Shown here piece after piece: positions 9,901-18,342 of a stretch of DNA of 60,040 bases. The DNA is taken from assembly GCF_000972385.1 (NCBI RefSeq), contig NZ_JXTE01000058.1, forward strand, positions 1 through 60,040, read 5' to 3'. Position numbers and translations under genes: made by a program. The stretch's first letter is position 1, and every line of letters starts with the position of its first letter. A model generated the notes under the pieces. The model did not search any database. It was not told the origin of the DNA and saw only the letters and a program-made list of their open reading frames with translations. This stretch comes from Streptomyces sp. WM6386 (lineage in GTDB: Bacteria; Actinomycetota; Actinomycetes; Streptomycetales; Streptomycetaceae).

Positions 9901-9960
9901 GCCGGCGCCACCAAGAAGGCGGCACCCGCGAAGAAGGCGACGCGGGCTCGCAAGGCCTGA
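6916..9960 (+). CDS. uvrA: UvrABC excision repair, ATPase subunit A
   Basis: UvrA is the damage-sensing ATPase of nucleotide excision repair; it loads UvrB onto lesions. The 1014-residue product has the full layout. First Walker [10 protein letters not shown] lies at about 32-40, a zinc finger begins at CPECGRP, and the first signature LSGGEAQRI is at about 492. Second Walker [10 protein letters not shown] is at about 645, the second zinc module starts at CENCSGDG (about 743), and the second signature is at about 835. GTG 6916 is preferred over GTG 6904 because AAGAAAGG sits at 6898-6905 with good spacing and family members begin [13 protein letters not shown]. The last 60 residues are rich in Lys, Ala and Thr (KKT/KKA repeats), like a histone H1 tail. 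Confidence 0.98.
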   Translation: MADRLIVRGAREHNLKNVSLDLPRDSLIVFTGLSGSGKSSLAFDTIFAEGQRRYVESLSSYARQFLGQMDKPDVDFIEGLSPAVSIDQKSTSRNPRSTVGTITEVYDYLRLLFARIGKPHCPECGRPIARQSPQAIVDKVLELPEGSRFQVLSPLVRERKGEFVDLFADLQTKGYSRARVDGETIQLSEPPTLKKQEKHTIEVVIDRLTVKESAKRRLTDSVETALGLAGGMVVLDFVDLAADDPERERMYSEHLYCAYDDLSFEELEPRSFSFNSPFGACPECSGIGTRMEVDAELIVPDQDKSLDEGAIHPWSHGHTKDYFGRLIGALADALGFRTDIPFAGLPQRAKKALLYGHKTQIEVRYRNRYGRERVYTTPFEGAVPFVKRRHSESESDASRERFEGYMREVPCPTCEGTRLKPIVLAVTVMGKSIAEVSAMSISDCADFLGELKLNTRDKKIAERVLKEVNERLKFLVDVGLDYLSLNRAAGTLSGGEAQRIRLATQIGSGLVGVLYVLDEPSIGLHQRDNHRLIETLVRLRDMGNTLIVVEHDEDTIKVADWIVDIGPGAGEHGGKVVHSGSLKELLTNAESMTGQYLSGKKAIPLPDIRRPQDPSRRLTVHGARENNLQDIDVSFPLGVFTAVTGVSGSGKSTLVNDILYTHLARELNGARSVPGRHTRVDGDDLVDKVVHVDQSPIGRTPRSNPATYTGVFDHVRKLFAETTEAKVRGYLPGRFSFNVKGGRCENCSGDGTIKIEMNFLPDVYVPCEVCHGARYNRETLEVHYKGRSIAEVLNMPIEEAMHFFEAVPAINRHLKTLNDVGLGYVRLGQSATTLSGGEAQRVKLASELQKRSTGRTVYVLDEPTTGLHFEDISKLLKVLAGLVDKGNTVIVIEHNLDVIKTADWVVDMGPEGGAGGGLVVAEGTPEEVAGVPASHTGKFLREVLGADRISDASSVRAPRKTVARKTVAAKTAAKKTATARTTATKAADTTATKKTAGATKKAAPAKKATRARKA

Positions 9961-10000
9961 GCCCCATGGACGACAGGTCCTGAGAAATACGGAAAAGTTC

Positions 10001-10031
10001 GGCGCCCCGCGGGAACCCCCCGCGGGGCGCC
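10001..10031 (+). terminator. Strong terminator after uvrA
   Basis: A perfect 13-bp GC stem (GGCGCCCCGCGGG and its complement) with a 5-base loop, 41 bp past the uvrA stop. No U-run follows, as is usual in Streptomyces. It may also serve the gene on the other strand. Confidence 0.8.
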
Positions 10032-10119
10032 GATCGTTGCAGGATCAGCCGCCCGATCCCTGCGGCTGCGACGCACCTTGACTTCTGAACAGTGGAATCG
10101 GCGGAAGGCCGAACGCCCC

Positions 10120-11031
10120 CTACAGGTCCCCGAGTTCGGAGGCGTACGGCGGTTCCGCCCCCGCCCGGGAGCAGGTGATCGCGGCTGCCCGCGCCGCGAA
10201 TCGCAGCAGTCTTGTCCAGCCGTCGGCGCCCAGTCCCAGGAGCGCCTCGGCGGACAGGGCGTCCCGGACGGACAGACCGTGCAGGAGCGCCGCGTTCACC
10301 GTGTCACCGGCTCCGATCGTGTCGACGACGTCGACCTTCTCGCCCGGCACGGAGTGCACCGAGCCGTCCCGGGTGAAGGCGGTCAGACCCTCACCGCCCT
10401 GAGTGATCACGACGGCCGAAGGTCCCGCGGCCAGCCACTCGCGCGGAGTGCCGCCCAGCCACAGCGCGTCCTCCTCGGAGAGCTTGAGCAGTGACACCGA
10501 CGGCAGCCAGCTCCTGAACCGGGCCCGATAGGCGTCCGGATCGGGGATCAGCCCGGCCCGGATGTTCGGGTCGAGCGCGGTGAACACGCCCTGCGCGGCC
10601 GCGGTCCGCATCAGCTCCGCATAGGCGCTCGCCCCCGGCTCCAGGACGAGCGAACAGGTGCCGAAGGACACTGCGCGCGTACCGGCGGGGAGCTCGGCGG
10701 GGGCCGCGAACAGACGGTCGGCGGTGCCCTCGACATAGAAGGAGTAGGCGGCCGAGCCACTCGCGTCGATCGTGGCGACCGCCAGGGTGGTCGGCTCCGG
10801 CCCACGCTGTACCGCCGACACGTCCACCGACGCCTGCCGCAGCCCGTCGAGCAGGGCCTCGCCGAACGCGTCGGACGACGTACGGGAACAGAAGGCGGCG
10901 GGGGAGCCGAGGCGGCCGAGGGCGACGGCCGTGTTGTACGGGCCGCCGCCGAGCGCGGGCGTCAGTCCCGCCAGGGCTCCCGTGCCCTGCGGTACCAGGT
11001 CGATGAGGGCCTCACCGGCGACGACGATCAC
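10120..11031 (-). CDS. PfkB-family carbohydrate kinase (probable fructokinase)
   Basis: The 303-residue protein starts MIVVAGEALIDLVP, has GGGPYNTAVALGRLG, and ends with the PfkB signature DTIGAGDTVNAALL, whose Asp243 is the probable catalytic base. The family transfers phosphate from ATP to a sugar hydroxyl; the closest look is to fructokinases and 2-keto-3-deoxygluconate kinases. GTG 11031 follows GAAAGGA at a normal distance. The LacI regulator lies 183 bp upstream on the same strand, so the pair probably forms a sugar-responsive unit. No sugar transporter gene is beside it. Confidence 0.88.
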   Translation of the reverse strand: MIVVAGEALIDLVPQGTGALAGLTPALGGGPYNTAVALGRLGSPAAFCSRTSSDAFGEALLDGLRQASVDVSAVQRGPEPTTLAVATIDASGSAAYSFYVEGTADRLFAAPAELPAGTRAVSFGTCSLVLEPGASAYAELMRTAAAQGVFTALDPNIRAGLIPDPDAYRARFRSWLPSVSLLKLSEEDALWLGGTPREWLAAGPSAVVITQGGEGLTAFTRDGSVHSVPGEKVDVVDTIGAGDTVNAALLHGLSVRDALSAEALLGLGADGWTRLLRFAARAAAITCSRAGAEPPYASELGDL

Positions 11032-11101
11032 GAACGTGTTCCTTTCTCGGGCTTGCGGGGCTGTCCTGCGGTACGGGGCCGGGCGGAGGCGACGGCAACT
11101 T

Positions 11102-11243
11102 CCCCTCGGGCGGCTGTCGTTGGGGCACCCGGCCTCCTCGGGCAGTCGCTGTCGCGACACCCCGGCGACTTCGCCAGCCGCTGCCGGAACACCTCGGACC
11201 CCCTCGGGCGGCCGTCATTCGGACACCACCGCCTCCTCGGGGC
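11102..11243. repeat. Imperfect direct repeat at the 3' end of the lacI-type gene
   Basis: About 44 bp beginning CCCCTCGGGCGG (near 11102-11145) recurs near 11200-11243 with roughly 80% identity. The second copy covers the last codons and stop of the LacI-type gene; the first lies in the spacer before the kinase. It looks like a local duplication of the gene's 3' end. Confidence 0.55.
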
Positions 11244-12237
11244 ACCCGCACGACGTGCGATGCACGAGGTCACAGGGCAGGCGGACCGTCCGGGCCGGCC
11301 GGTCCGGATCGGCCAGGCGGTCCAGAAGCACTCGCACCGCCCGGGCGCCGATCTCCTTGCTGGGCTGGGCGATCGCGGTGAGCCGGGGCGAGAAGAGGTC
11401 GGCCCAGGCGAAGTCGTCGAAGCAGCACAGGGCGATGTCGCCGGGCACGGCAAGACCATGGTCGCGCAGGGTGCGCAGCGCGCCGATGGTCATCGCGTTG
11501 TTGGCGGTGACGAGCGCCGTCGGCGGTTCGGCGAGGGCCAGCAGGGCCGCGGTGGCCCGCTCGGCACCGGTTGACGCGGAGTCGCCGTGGACCACGAGCC
11601 GTTCGTCGTACGGCAGCCCGGCGGCCGCGAGCCCGCCACGGTACCCGGCGATCCGCTCGCTGCTGGTGCTGAGCCCGGGCAGGCCCGCCACCAGCCCGAT
11701 CCGCCGATGGCCGAGCACGGCGAGATGAGCGACCAGCTCGCTCATCGGCGCGGTGTTCTCGGCGCAGACCTGGTCGAAGGGCGGCGCCGCGTCGACGACA
11801 CGGTCGAGGAGCACCGTGGGTACGGCATGGCGGCCGAGGTAGGCCAGCAGCTCCCCGGGGTCCGCGGAGGGCGCGACGATCATGCCGTCCACCCGCCGCT
11901 CGTGCAGCAGCTGGACGACCTTGCGTTCATGGGCGGGGTCGTCGTGCGGATCGGCGATCAGCAGGCTGTAGCCGCGTTCCAGGACCTCGGCCTCGACGCC
12001 CTGGAGGATCTCCGTGAAGTACGGATTGCTGATCGCCGACACCGCGAGCCCGATGGACCGGGTGCGGGAGGTCACCAGGGAGCGGGCCAGGGTGTTGGGT
12101 GTGTAGCCGAGCTCGTCGATGGCGTCCAGGACGGCCTGACGGGTGTGCGGGAGCACCGGCCGGGTGTCGTTGAGCACATGCGAGACGGTCGCCACGGACA
12201 CGCCCGCACAGCGCGCGACATCGGCCATGGTCGGCAT
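11215..12237 (-). CDS. LacI-family transcriptional regulator
   Basis: The 340-residue protein begins MPTMADVARCAGVSVATVSH, the LacI-type helix-turn-helix and hinge region (residues 1-60). A periplasmic-binding-like sensor domain follows (about 65-330), with GLAVSAISNPYFTEILQGVE and the family motif GHRRIGLVAG. ATG 12237 has a strong AGGAGGGA upstream. A near-perfect 30-bp palindrome made of two LacI-type octamers lies 80-110 bp upstream and is probably its own operator. The PfkB kinase gene downstream is the likely metabolic target. The C-terminus ends in a CGC motif and an acidic tail. Confidence 0.92.
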   Translation of the reverse strand: MPTMADVARCAGVSVATVSHVLNDTRPVLPHTRQAVLDAIDELGYTPNTLARSLVTSRTRSIGLAVSAISNPYFTEILQGVEAEVLERGYSLLIADPHDDPAHERKVVQLLHERRVDGMIVAPSADPGELLAYLGRHAVPTVLLDRVVDAAPPFDQVCAENTAPMSELVAHLAVLGHRRIGLVAGLPGLSTSSERIAGYRGGLAAAGLPYDERLVVHGDSASTGAERATAALLALAEPPTALVTANNAMTIGALRTLRDHGLAVPGDIALCCFDDFAWADLFSPRLTAIAQPSKEIGARAVRVLLDRLADPDRPARTVRLPCDLVHRTSCGCPEEAVVSE

Positions 12238-12318
12238 GACGTTCCCTCCTGGGCAGCCCTTGGGCGACACCCCTGGGCGGGCACCCCTCAGGCCGGGAAC
12301 GTATCCCATCCGACGGCA

Positions 12319-12348
12319 GACGTAAACGTTTGCGCAAGCGTTTACGTC
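12319..12348. promoter_or_regulatory. LacI-family operator, double octamer palindrome
   Basis: The sequence contains AAACGTTT (12324-12331) and AAGCGTTT (12336-12343), each the classic LacI/GalR-type AAnCGnTT octamer, separated by GCGC. Together they form a 30-bp inverted repeat with a single mismatched pair. Its place upstream of the LacI-type gene points to autoregulation and control of the kinase. It lies between that gene and the 3' end of the next minus-strand gene. Confidence 0.8.
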
Positions 12349-12366
12349 AGACACGCCTCAGGCAGC

Positions 12367-13323
12367 TCACTCCCAGTCCCAGCCGATTCCCACGATCCCC
12401 GTCCGCACCCGCGGCTCGACGATGTGCACCGACCGGTGCGTCCCGGTGAGCGCCAGCTCCTGGCGCCCACTGCGCGGGGCCGCCGCCGAGTGCTGGGTGA
12501 ACCGGTGGCAGCGGGCCGGCAGCGCGTTCTCGTCGAAGCGCACCTGGAGTGCGTACTGCCCGCCGGACGGGCCGAATCCGCGGATGTACTCGCGGGAGAC
12601 ACCCGCCGTGCCGTCCTCGACGCCGTAGCGGAACAGGAAGGTGTCGCCGGCCCGCAACCGTGTGTCGAAGAGCAGCTCGGCCACGAGCACGCCGGTCTCG
12701 TGGTGGGAGCGGACGCGTCCCGCGCGGCAGTTCTCCAAGGCGTGCACCTGCATGCGTTCCGGCGCGCACCCCGGGTCGCCGTGGTGCACGGCCACGAACC
12801 GGTCGACGCCGTCCTGGTGGGCGCGCACGATGTGGTGCGACTCACGCCCGAGAAGCTCCCGACGTCCCCCTATCCGTACCCGCTCGTGGTGCCCGAGGGT
12901 GTGCAGCCCGCCGTCCGGCGGTGAGTCCAGCTCGGCCAGCAGCCGCTCCAGTACGCCGGAGGCCTCGACCAGGGAACGGTAGGAGCGGACGGCGGGGCGC
13001 TGGCAGGCCGCGTGTGCGTCGGCCTCGGCGAGCAGCCGGATCAGTGACTCCTCCGGCAGCTGGAGGATCTCCTCCAGAGCCCGCACCGCGCGCAGCGACT
13101 CGGGGCGCTGGGGGCGGCGCGCACCCTGTTGCCAGTAACTCAGGCTGGTGACGCCGACCTTGACCCCGTAGCGCGACAGATGGTGCTGCACGCGTTGGAG
13201 CGGCAGTCCGCGGGCGGCGATCGCTGCCCGCAGGGCGACATGGAAGGGGCCGCCTCGCAGGGCCGTGTCCAGTTCCGCGTCGGCGACGGCGGAGACGTCC
13301 CCGTGCTGTGTGGCGTGCGGCAT
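12367..13323 (-). CDS. Helix-turn-helix (XRE-like) protein with large C-terminal domain, function unknown
   Basis: The 318-residue product has an N-terminal DNA-binding region (about 20-85). It contains LSRYGVKVGVTSLSYWQQGARRPQRPESLRAV, written here in part as VGVTSLSYWQQGARRPQR, typical of XRE-like actinobacterial regulators. The C-terminal 200 residues are beta-rich and His-rich (for example RESHHIVRAHQDGVDR and FVAVHHGDPGC) and match nothing I recognise; a ligand-binding role is possible. ATG 13323 has GAAAGG upstream; an in-frame ATG 8 codons earlier (13347) is less likely. It is followed by the LacI unit and preceded by a stand-alone receiver gene on the same strand. Confidence 0.75.
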   Translation of the reverse strand: MPHATQHGDVSAVADAELDTALRGGPFHVALRAAIAARGLPLQRVQHHLSRYGVKVGVTSLSYWQQGARRPQRPESLRAVRALEEILQLPEESLIRLLAEADAHAACQRPAVRSYRSLVEASGVLERLLAELDSPPDGGLHTLGHHERVRIGGRRELLGRESHHIVRAHQDGVDRFVAVHHGDPGCAPERMQVHALENCRAGRVRSHHETGVLVAELLFDTRLRAGDTFLFRYGVEDGTAGVSREYIRGFGPSGGQYALQVRFDENALPARCHRFTQHSAAAPRSGRQELALTGTHRSVHIVEPRVRTGIVGIGWDWE

Positions 13324-13447
13324 GCAGGGGCCTTTCTGTGTGGTCACGACGGCTGGTCAGACCGTTCGTGCGGATTCGCACCGGGGCCGGGGCGTCTTCA
13401 CATCCGTACGCCGTCCTTCACGGTCCCGAGTTCCCCCGCATTGAAGC

Positions 13448-13471
13448 GTGTTGACCAAGTCCCGACAACAC
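13448..13471. promoter_or_regulatory. Inverted repeat GTGTTG-N12-CAACAC
   Basis: Perfect 6-bp arms with a 12-bp spacer, about 125 bp upstream of the HTH gene. It could be an operator for that protein. The short arms make chance a real alternative. Confidence 0.3.
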
Positions 13472-13520
13472 CTCGTGCCCAACAGTCACGCACTCCTGGC
13501 CGGGAGACGGCCTGGGGAAG

Positions 13521-13895
13521 TCAAGTCGGCGCGCCCGGGCTGTCGTTGCCCAGTACGTCTCTGATCGCCCGCGCGCAGAGCGCGGACTTGTGAAGGAAGC
13601 CACGCGCCGGGCTGGCCGCGACGAGTTCCTCGAAGTCGTCCAGGGAGTGTGTGGAGATCAGGATGATCACGGAGGTGACATTGCCGGCGAGCTCCACCGC
13701 GAGGTCGAAGCCGTTCTCCCCGTTGAGGTCGAGATCCACCAGGACGATGTCCGGGGCCAGCTCGGTGGCCCGTGCCAGAGCTTCCGAACCTGACATGGCG
13801 ACGCCGACGACGGGTATCCCGTCGCGCTCCAGCAGAGTGCGCGCGGCTTCCAGGAACCGGATGCTGTCATCGACGAGAAGACAGCGCATGGACAT
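13521..13895 (-). CDS. Stand-alone response-regulator receiver domain
   Basis: The product is about 124 residues and is only a CheY-like receiver. It has the acidic pair in LLVDD (residues 7-10), the probable phospho-acceptor Asp54 in IVLVDLDLNG, a switch Thr82 in ISTHS and Lys103 in LHKS. All phosphorylation residues are present and no DNA-binding output domain follows, so it should act by protein contact or as a phosphate sink. ATG 13895 (MSMRCLL) is chosen because upstream codons do not match the family. It is divergent from the binding-protein/histidine-kinase pair at 14104-18234, its likely partner. Confidence 0.85.
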   Translation of the reverse strand: MSMRCLLVDDSIRFLEAARTLLERDGIPVVGVAMSGSEALARATELAPDIVLVDLDLNGENGFDLAVELAGNVTSVIILISTHSLDDFEELVAASPARGFLHKSALCARAIRDVLGNDSPGAPT

Positions 13896-14103
13896 GGCCC
13901 ACAGGGTCCCAACAGGCAGGTGATTGCGCTTTCCGGCTACCCGGAAAGAGTCGACGCGCGTTGCTTCCGGGCAGCTGGAATGTGCTGAAGTCCCTTGCCG
14001 AACCCACCGGTTCCCGCTCACGCAGCGCAGCGGCATGTCACCAGGGGTAGCATGTGGGCTGCCCTGGGGAGGCCGCTGAAGGCCGGTCGAGTGGGGGTGC
14101 GCG

Positions 14104-15492
14104 ATGCGGGCGTGGGCCAGGAACGTCGGAGCGGGTCGGCATCATCGCGCCCTGGCCACAGGGTTGTTGGGGGTCTTCCTGCTGCTGGCCGCGTGCGGTG
14201 GGGGAGGCGCTGACGACGACGGCACGGGTGGCAAGGCACGCAGTGACACGACCTGCGACGGCAGGATCGAGGGCACCGAGCATCTGACGATGTGGTTCCA
14301 CGCCGGGCCGAGCGGGGAGCTCAGCACCCTGCGGAAGCAGGTCGCGGAGTTCAACAAGGCACAGAAGCAGGTGCGGGTGGAGCTCGTCACCCTGCCCGAA
14401 CACCGCCCGTACACCGACCTGGTGAACTCCGCCGCGGCCAGCGGCGACCTTCCGGACCTGCTCGACTTCGACGGCCCCCATCTCTACAGCTACGCCTGGT
14501 CCGGCAAGCTCAAGCCGATCGACTCCTGTGTCCCCGGGAGCGCGCGGAGCGATCTGCTGGCCTCGATCCGCCGACAGGGCACATACGCGGGGAAGCTGTA
14601 CGGCATCGGCACCTTCGACTCCGGGCTGGGACTGTATGTGCGCCCTTCGATGCTGGAGAAGGCCGGCATCCGTATGCCCCAGGGCGTAGACGACGCCTGG
14701 ACCTCCGACGAATTCACGGACGTTCTGCGCACCCTGCGCAAGGCGGGTCACAAGACCCCCCTCGACATCGGGCTCGTCTATGCCAAGCCCGGCGAGGAGT
14801 GGAACACGTACGGCTTCGCACCCGCGGTGTGGTCGGCGGGCGGTGATCTCATCGAACCCAGGACGTTCCGCACGGCCGACGGCTTCCTCAACAGCCCTGA
14901 GGCGGTCCAGGCGCTCACCACCATGCAGACCTGGGCCAAGGAGGGGCTCGTCGAGCCCGGCAGGACCGACGACCAGGCGTTCACCGAGGGCCGTAGCGTC
15001 ATCTCCTGGACCGGCCACTGGTGGTATCCGGCCTACAGCAAGGCGCACCCCGGCGACGTGGCGATCGTGCCGCTGCCCGACTTCGGCCGGGGCACGGTGA
15101 CCGGGATGGGCTCCTGGCAGTGGGGCGTCACCTCCGGCGCGGCCGACGGAGACGCCGTCTGGCGCTTCCTCGCCTATCTGCTGAAGCCGGACCAGGTCCA
15201 CCGGATGAGCGAGGCCAACGGCGGTATCCCGGCCACACACAGCGCGGTGAAGCTCTCGTCCGCCTACGGCACCGACGGTGCCGAGCACCTGTTCATCGAG
15301 CAACTGACGGGCGGCGTCGCCCGGCCCCGGCCGCAGACGCCCGCCTACCCGGCGATCACCGACGCCTTCTCCCGGGCCTTCGCCAAAATCATGTTCGACA
15401 AGGCGCCGGTGAAGGCCACGCTCGACGGGGCGGTGGAGGCCATCGACAAGGACTTGGCGGATCACCAGTACTACCCGCCCACCGGGCCCTGA
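14104..15492 (+). CDS. Orphan ABC-type sugar-binding lipoprotein, coupled to a histidine kinase
   Basis: This 462-residue protein has a lipoprotein signal ending LLLAAC (Cys31), then a family 1 extracellular solute-binding fold. EHLTMWFHAGPSGELSTL opens the domain, AAASGDLPDLLDFDGPHLY and YGIGTFDSGLGLYVR are typical of sugar-binding proteins, and the C-terminal half has GRSVISWTGHWWYP. No permease or ATPase gene is next to it. The histidine-kinase gene starts 9 bp after its stop, so the two are almost certainly co-translated. That suggests it presents its ligand to the kinase and does not serve import, although a shared distant transporter is possible. GTGGGGG precedes ATG 14104. Confidence 0.88.
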   Translation: MRAWARNVGAGRHHRALATGLLGVFLLLAACGGGGADDDGTGGKARSDTTCDGRIEGTEHLTMWFHAGPSGELSTLRKQVAEFNKAQKQVRVELVTLPEHRPYTDLVNSAAASGDLPDLLDFDGPHLYSYAWSGKLKPIDSCVPGSARSDLLASIRRQGTYAGKLYGIGTFDSGLGLYVRPSMLEKAGIRMPQGVDDAWTSDEFTDVLRTLRKAGHKTPLDIGLVYAKPGEEWNTYGFAPAVWSAGGDLIEPRTFRTADGFLNSPEAVQALTTMQTWAKEGLVEPGRTDDQAFTEGRSVISWTGHWWYPAYSKAHPGDVAIVPLPDFGRGTVTGMGSWQWGVTSGAADGDAVWRFLAYLLKPDQVHRMSEANGGIPATHSAVKLSSAYGTDGAEHLFIEQLTGGVARPRPQTPAYPAITDAFSRAFAKIMFDKAPVKATLDGAVEAIDKDLADHQYYPPTGP

Positions 15493-15501
15493 GGAACGAA
15501 C

Positions 15502-18234
15502 GTGCGCGGCGTGAGACCGACACGGACGGAGCGTCCAGCGCTCCTGGCCCGCCTGCGTGTCGGACGCAAGCTGATGCTTCTCGTGCTGCTGCCGGTGACC
15601 GGGTTGCTGGCCTTCACCGCCTTCAGCGGCGTCGCCCAGTGGCAGGAGGCGAGCGACCTGCGGGCCTTCCACACCACGACCGAGGTGTCGTTCGCGCTCA
15701 CCGAGGTCTCCGACGCCGTCGCCCGGGAGCGGATCGCCGCCGTACAGGCCCGGCTGCGCCCGAGCACGATCACCCCGGCGGCCCGTGCCGCGGCCGAACG
15801 GGCCACGGACCAGGCCCTGGAGCGGGCCGTCGACCGAACCGCCGGCTGGACCGGGGCCGATGCCGCCGGGGACCTCGACGCCGTCGGCCGCCGACTGCAC
15901 GCGCTGCGCGTCCAGACGGGCACCGCCTCGCTCACCGCCCGCACGGTGGCCCAGGACTACGCGGGCATCGAGGACGCCCTGCTCGACAGCGTCGCCGTGT
16001 TCGAGTCGGGGAGCCCCACCCAGACCTCGGGCCGCGCGGCGGACGCCCACATCGCCCTCGTACGGGCCATCGAGGCCGCCGAACGCGAGCGCGTGGAGCT
16101 GGCGATCCTGCTGGACGCACCTCCCGAGCAAGGCCCCACCACCGCCGGACGCTGGCCCGAGCTCGAGGCGGCCGAACTGGACACGTTCAAGCAGAACACC
16201 TCGGACGAACTGCGGGGCGAGCTGTACAGCACCCAGTTCGAGGCGCCCGGCCGGGCCGTCCGCAACGTCCGCGAGACGCTCGTCGCACCCGGCCCCAAGA
16301 CCGTCCACCGGCCGTCGTACGACAGCTGGCTGACTGACTCCACGGCCCGCATCGACTCCCTGCGCGGCATCCAGGACCATGCCGCGCGCGCCCTCGATGT
16401 CACCGCCGCGCGCGACCGCCACAGCGCGGAGACCCGCGTACGGCGCGACCTCGCCGTATCCCTGGCCGTCCTCGGCCTCGTCACCCTTCTCGCGCTGGCC
16501 CTGCGCCACTCCATCACCCGCCCCCTCAGCGAGGTCTCGCAGGGCGCGCGGGCCCTGTCGTACGGCGATCTCTCGTACGACATCCGGTACGCCGGCCGTG
16601 ACGAACTCGGCGATGTGGCCGACACCTTCCGCGAACTGCGCGTCACCACCGAGCGACTGGCCGGCGAGATCCGGGCCATGAACACGGCGATCGACGACAA
16701 CCGGCTCGGACACCGCGCCGACGTCGCCTCCTTCGACGGCACCTGGGCCCAGCTGCTCGGCGGCATGAACGGCACCATGGCGTCCTTCGCGGCGGCCCAC
16801 GGGCGGCGCGAGAAGGCCGAACAGGAAGTGGAGAGCATCTTCAACCTCTCCCTCGACCTGCTCTGCATCAGCGGCCTCGACGGCTACTTCAAGCGGGTCA
16901 ACCCGGCCTTCGAGAGGACCCTCGGTCATTCGGGCGAGGAACTGCTGTCCAGGCCCTACATCGAGTTCGTGCACGAGGACGACCGGGACAGCACCCGCGT
17001 CGCCCTCGACCGTCTCGCGAGCGGTGTCGACGTGGTCGAGTTCGAGAACCGCTACCTGCGCGCGGACGGCACCGAGTGCCGGCTCCAGTGGAGCGCCCGA
17101 CCGGTCCCCGAGGAAGGCCTCATCTACGCCACCGCGCGCGACGTCACCGAGAGCCGCAGGGCCGCACTGGAGCAGGCCGCGCTGCGCCGGGTCGCCACCC
17201 TGGTGGCCCGCGGAGCACCGCCGTCCGAGGTGTTCACGAGGGTGGCGGAGGAGGTCGGGGCCCTGCTGAACACGACCGCGGCCGTGCTGCGGCAGGAGCC
17301 CGACGGCAGCCACACGGTCCTCGGTACCGCGTACGGGATCCCGGAGGAGCTCGAGCGAGCGAGCCGCGAGGAGCGTCGGCAGGCGGGCCTCAAGGCGATG
17401 CGCGAGGTGTCCGGGACCCGGCGCGCGGCTCATGTAGGACAGGTCGTGGGCGCACCCATCGTCGTCGACGACCGGCTGTGGGGCTTCATCCTCGCGGCCT
17501 CCCCGCTGGACGCGCTGCCCGGCGGCACCGAGTCGCGGCTGGCCGACTTCACCGAACTCATCGCCACCGCCATCGCCAACGCCGACAGCCGCGCCCAGCT
17601 GACCGCGTCACGCGCGCGCGTGGTGGCCGCCTCGGACGCCTCCCGGCGCAGGATCGAGCGCGATCTGCACGACGGGGTCCAGCAGCGGCTCGTCGCCCTC
17701 CAACTGGACCTGAGGCTCGCTGAGTCCCTGCTGACGGACCAGTCCTCCGAACTCGCCGAGCAGCTCGCCCATGTGAGCAAGGGCCTCGACGACGCCTTCC
17801 AGGACCTGCTCCAGGTGGCCCGCGGCATCCACCCGGCCATCCTCTCCAAGGGCGGCCTCGGCCCCGCCCTGCGGTCCCTGGCCCGCCGCTCCGCCGTCCC
17901 CGTGGAACTCGACCTGAAGCTCCCCGTGACGCGCCTTTCGGAGCAACTGGAGGTGGCCGCGTACTACGTCACCTCGGAGTGCCTCACCAACGCCGCGAAG
18001 CACGCCCACGCGCGCGTGGTGGAGGTCGGGGCCGAGATCCGGGACGACTGGCTGGAGATGGTCATCCGCGACGACGGCGTCGGGGGAGCCGAGCCAGGCC
18101 GGGGATCCGGGCTGATCGGGCTCATCGACCGCGTCGAGGCGATCGGCGGCAAGCTGGACGTCAGCAGTCCGCCGGGCGAGGGCACCACCATGGGGGTACG
18201 GCTGCCGCTGAGCCCACCGTCGACGAACGTGTGA
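15502..18234 (+). CDS. Membrane sensor histidine kinase, NIT-HAMP-PAS-GAF-HisKA_3
   Basis: The 910-residue kinase has a first membrane helix at about 23-46 and a long extracytoplasmic helical domain of NIT (nitrate/nitrite-sensing) type at about 50-310. A second helix (about 316-336) leads to HAMP (about 337-395), PAS (about 446-550, SIFNLSLDLLCISGLDGYFK) and GAF (about 563-690). The kinase core follows: HisKA_3 motif ERDLHDGVQQRL with phospho-acceptor His723, then an ATPase domain with Asn830 in ECLTNAAKHA and the DDGVGG box. It is a NarX-type kinase. GTG 15502 follows GAGGAAC. The binding protein upstream is its probable input and the NarL-type regulator at 18770 its probable partner. Confidence 0.9.
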   Translation: MRGVRPTRTERPALLARLRVGRKLMLLVLLPVTGLLAFTAFSGVAQWQEASDLRAFHTTTEVSFALTEVSDAVARERIAAVQARLRPSTITPAARAAAERATDQALERAVDRTAGWTGADAAGDLDAVGRRLHALRVQTGTASLTARTVAQDYAGIEDALLDSVAVFESGSPTQTSGRAADAHIALVRAIEAAERERVELAILLDAPPEQGPTTAGRWPELEAAELDTFKQNTSDELRGELYSTQFEAPGRAVRNVRETLVAPGPKTVHRPSYDSWLTDSTARIDSLRGIQDHAARALDVTAARDRHSAETRVRRDLAVSLAVLGLVTLLALALRHSITRPLSEVSQGARALSYGDLSYDIRYAGRDELGDVADTFRELRVTTERLAGEIRAMNTAIDDNRLGHRADVASFDGTWAQLLGGMNGTMASFAAAHGRREKAEQEVESIFNLSLDLLCISGLDGYFKRVNPAFERTLGHSGEELLSRPYIEFVHEDDRDSTRVALDRLASGVDVVEFENRYLRADGTECRLQWSARPVPEEGLIYATARDVTESRRAALEQAALRRVATLVARGAPPSEVFTRVAEEVGALLNTTAAVLRQEPDGSHTVLGTAYGIPEELERASREERRQAGLKAMREVSGTRRAAHVGQVVGAPIVVDDRLWGFILAASPLDALPGGTESRLADFTELIATAIANADSRAQLTASRARVVAASDASRRRIERDLHDGVQQRLVALQLDLRLAESLLTDQSSELAEQLAHVSKGLDDAFQDLLQVARGIHPAILSKGGLGPALRSLARRSAVPVELDLKLPVTRLSEQLEVAAYYVTSECLTNAAKHAHARVVEVGAEIRDDWLEMVIRDDGVGGAEPGRGSGLIGLIDRVEAIGGKLDVSSPPGEGTTMGVRLPLSPPSTNV

Positions 18235-18317
18235 CCGCCCGACGCGCACGCGGGGGGAGTTGTCCAGGCGGGGGACCTCGGACTTGGTGACGTCGCGTAC
18301 GCGCCGGGCGGTCGTGT

Positions 18318-18339
18318 CGGACGGAGAGGCTGCCGTCCG
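18318..18339. terminator. Possible terminator after the histidine kinase gene
   Basis: A 7-bp perfect stem (CGGACGG and complement) with an 8-base loop, 84 bp past the kinase stop and next to the end of the small minus-strand frame. It could work in both directions. Confidence 0.45.
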
Positions 18340-18342
18340 GTT

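Noticed and set aside
11028..11042. CGAACGTGTTC near the kinase start as a LexA-like site
   Set aside because: Half-sites are separated by 2 bp where 4 are required, and it overlaps the start codon of a sugar kinase gene.
13350..13375. DasR-type site near CTGGTCAGACCG
   Set aside because: It lacks one central base of the dre palindrome and lies upstream of an unrelated regulator gene.
14038..17433. 1131-codon open frame antisense to the binding-protein and kinase genes
   Set aside because: Long antisense frames are expected at this GC; composition is low-complexity Arg/Gly/Val and the plus-strand proteins are clear.
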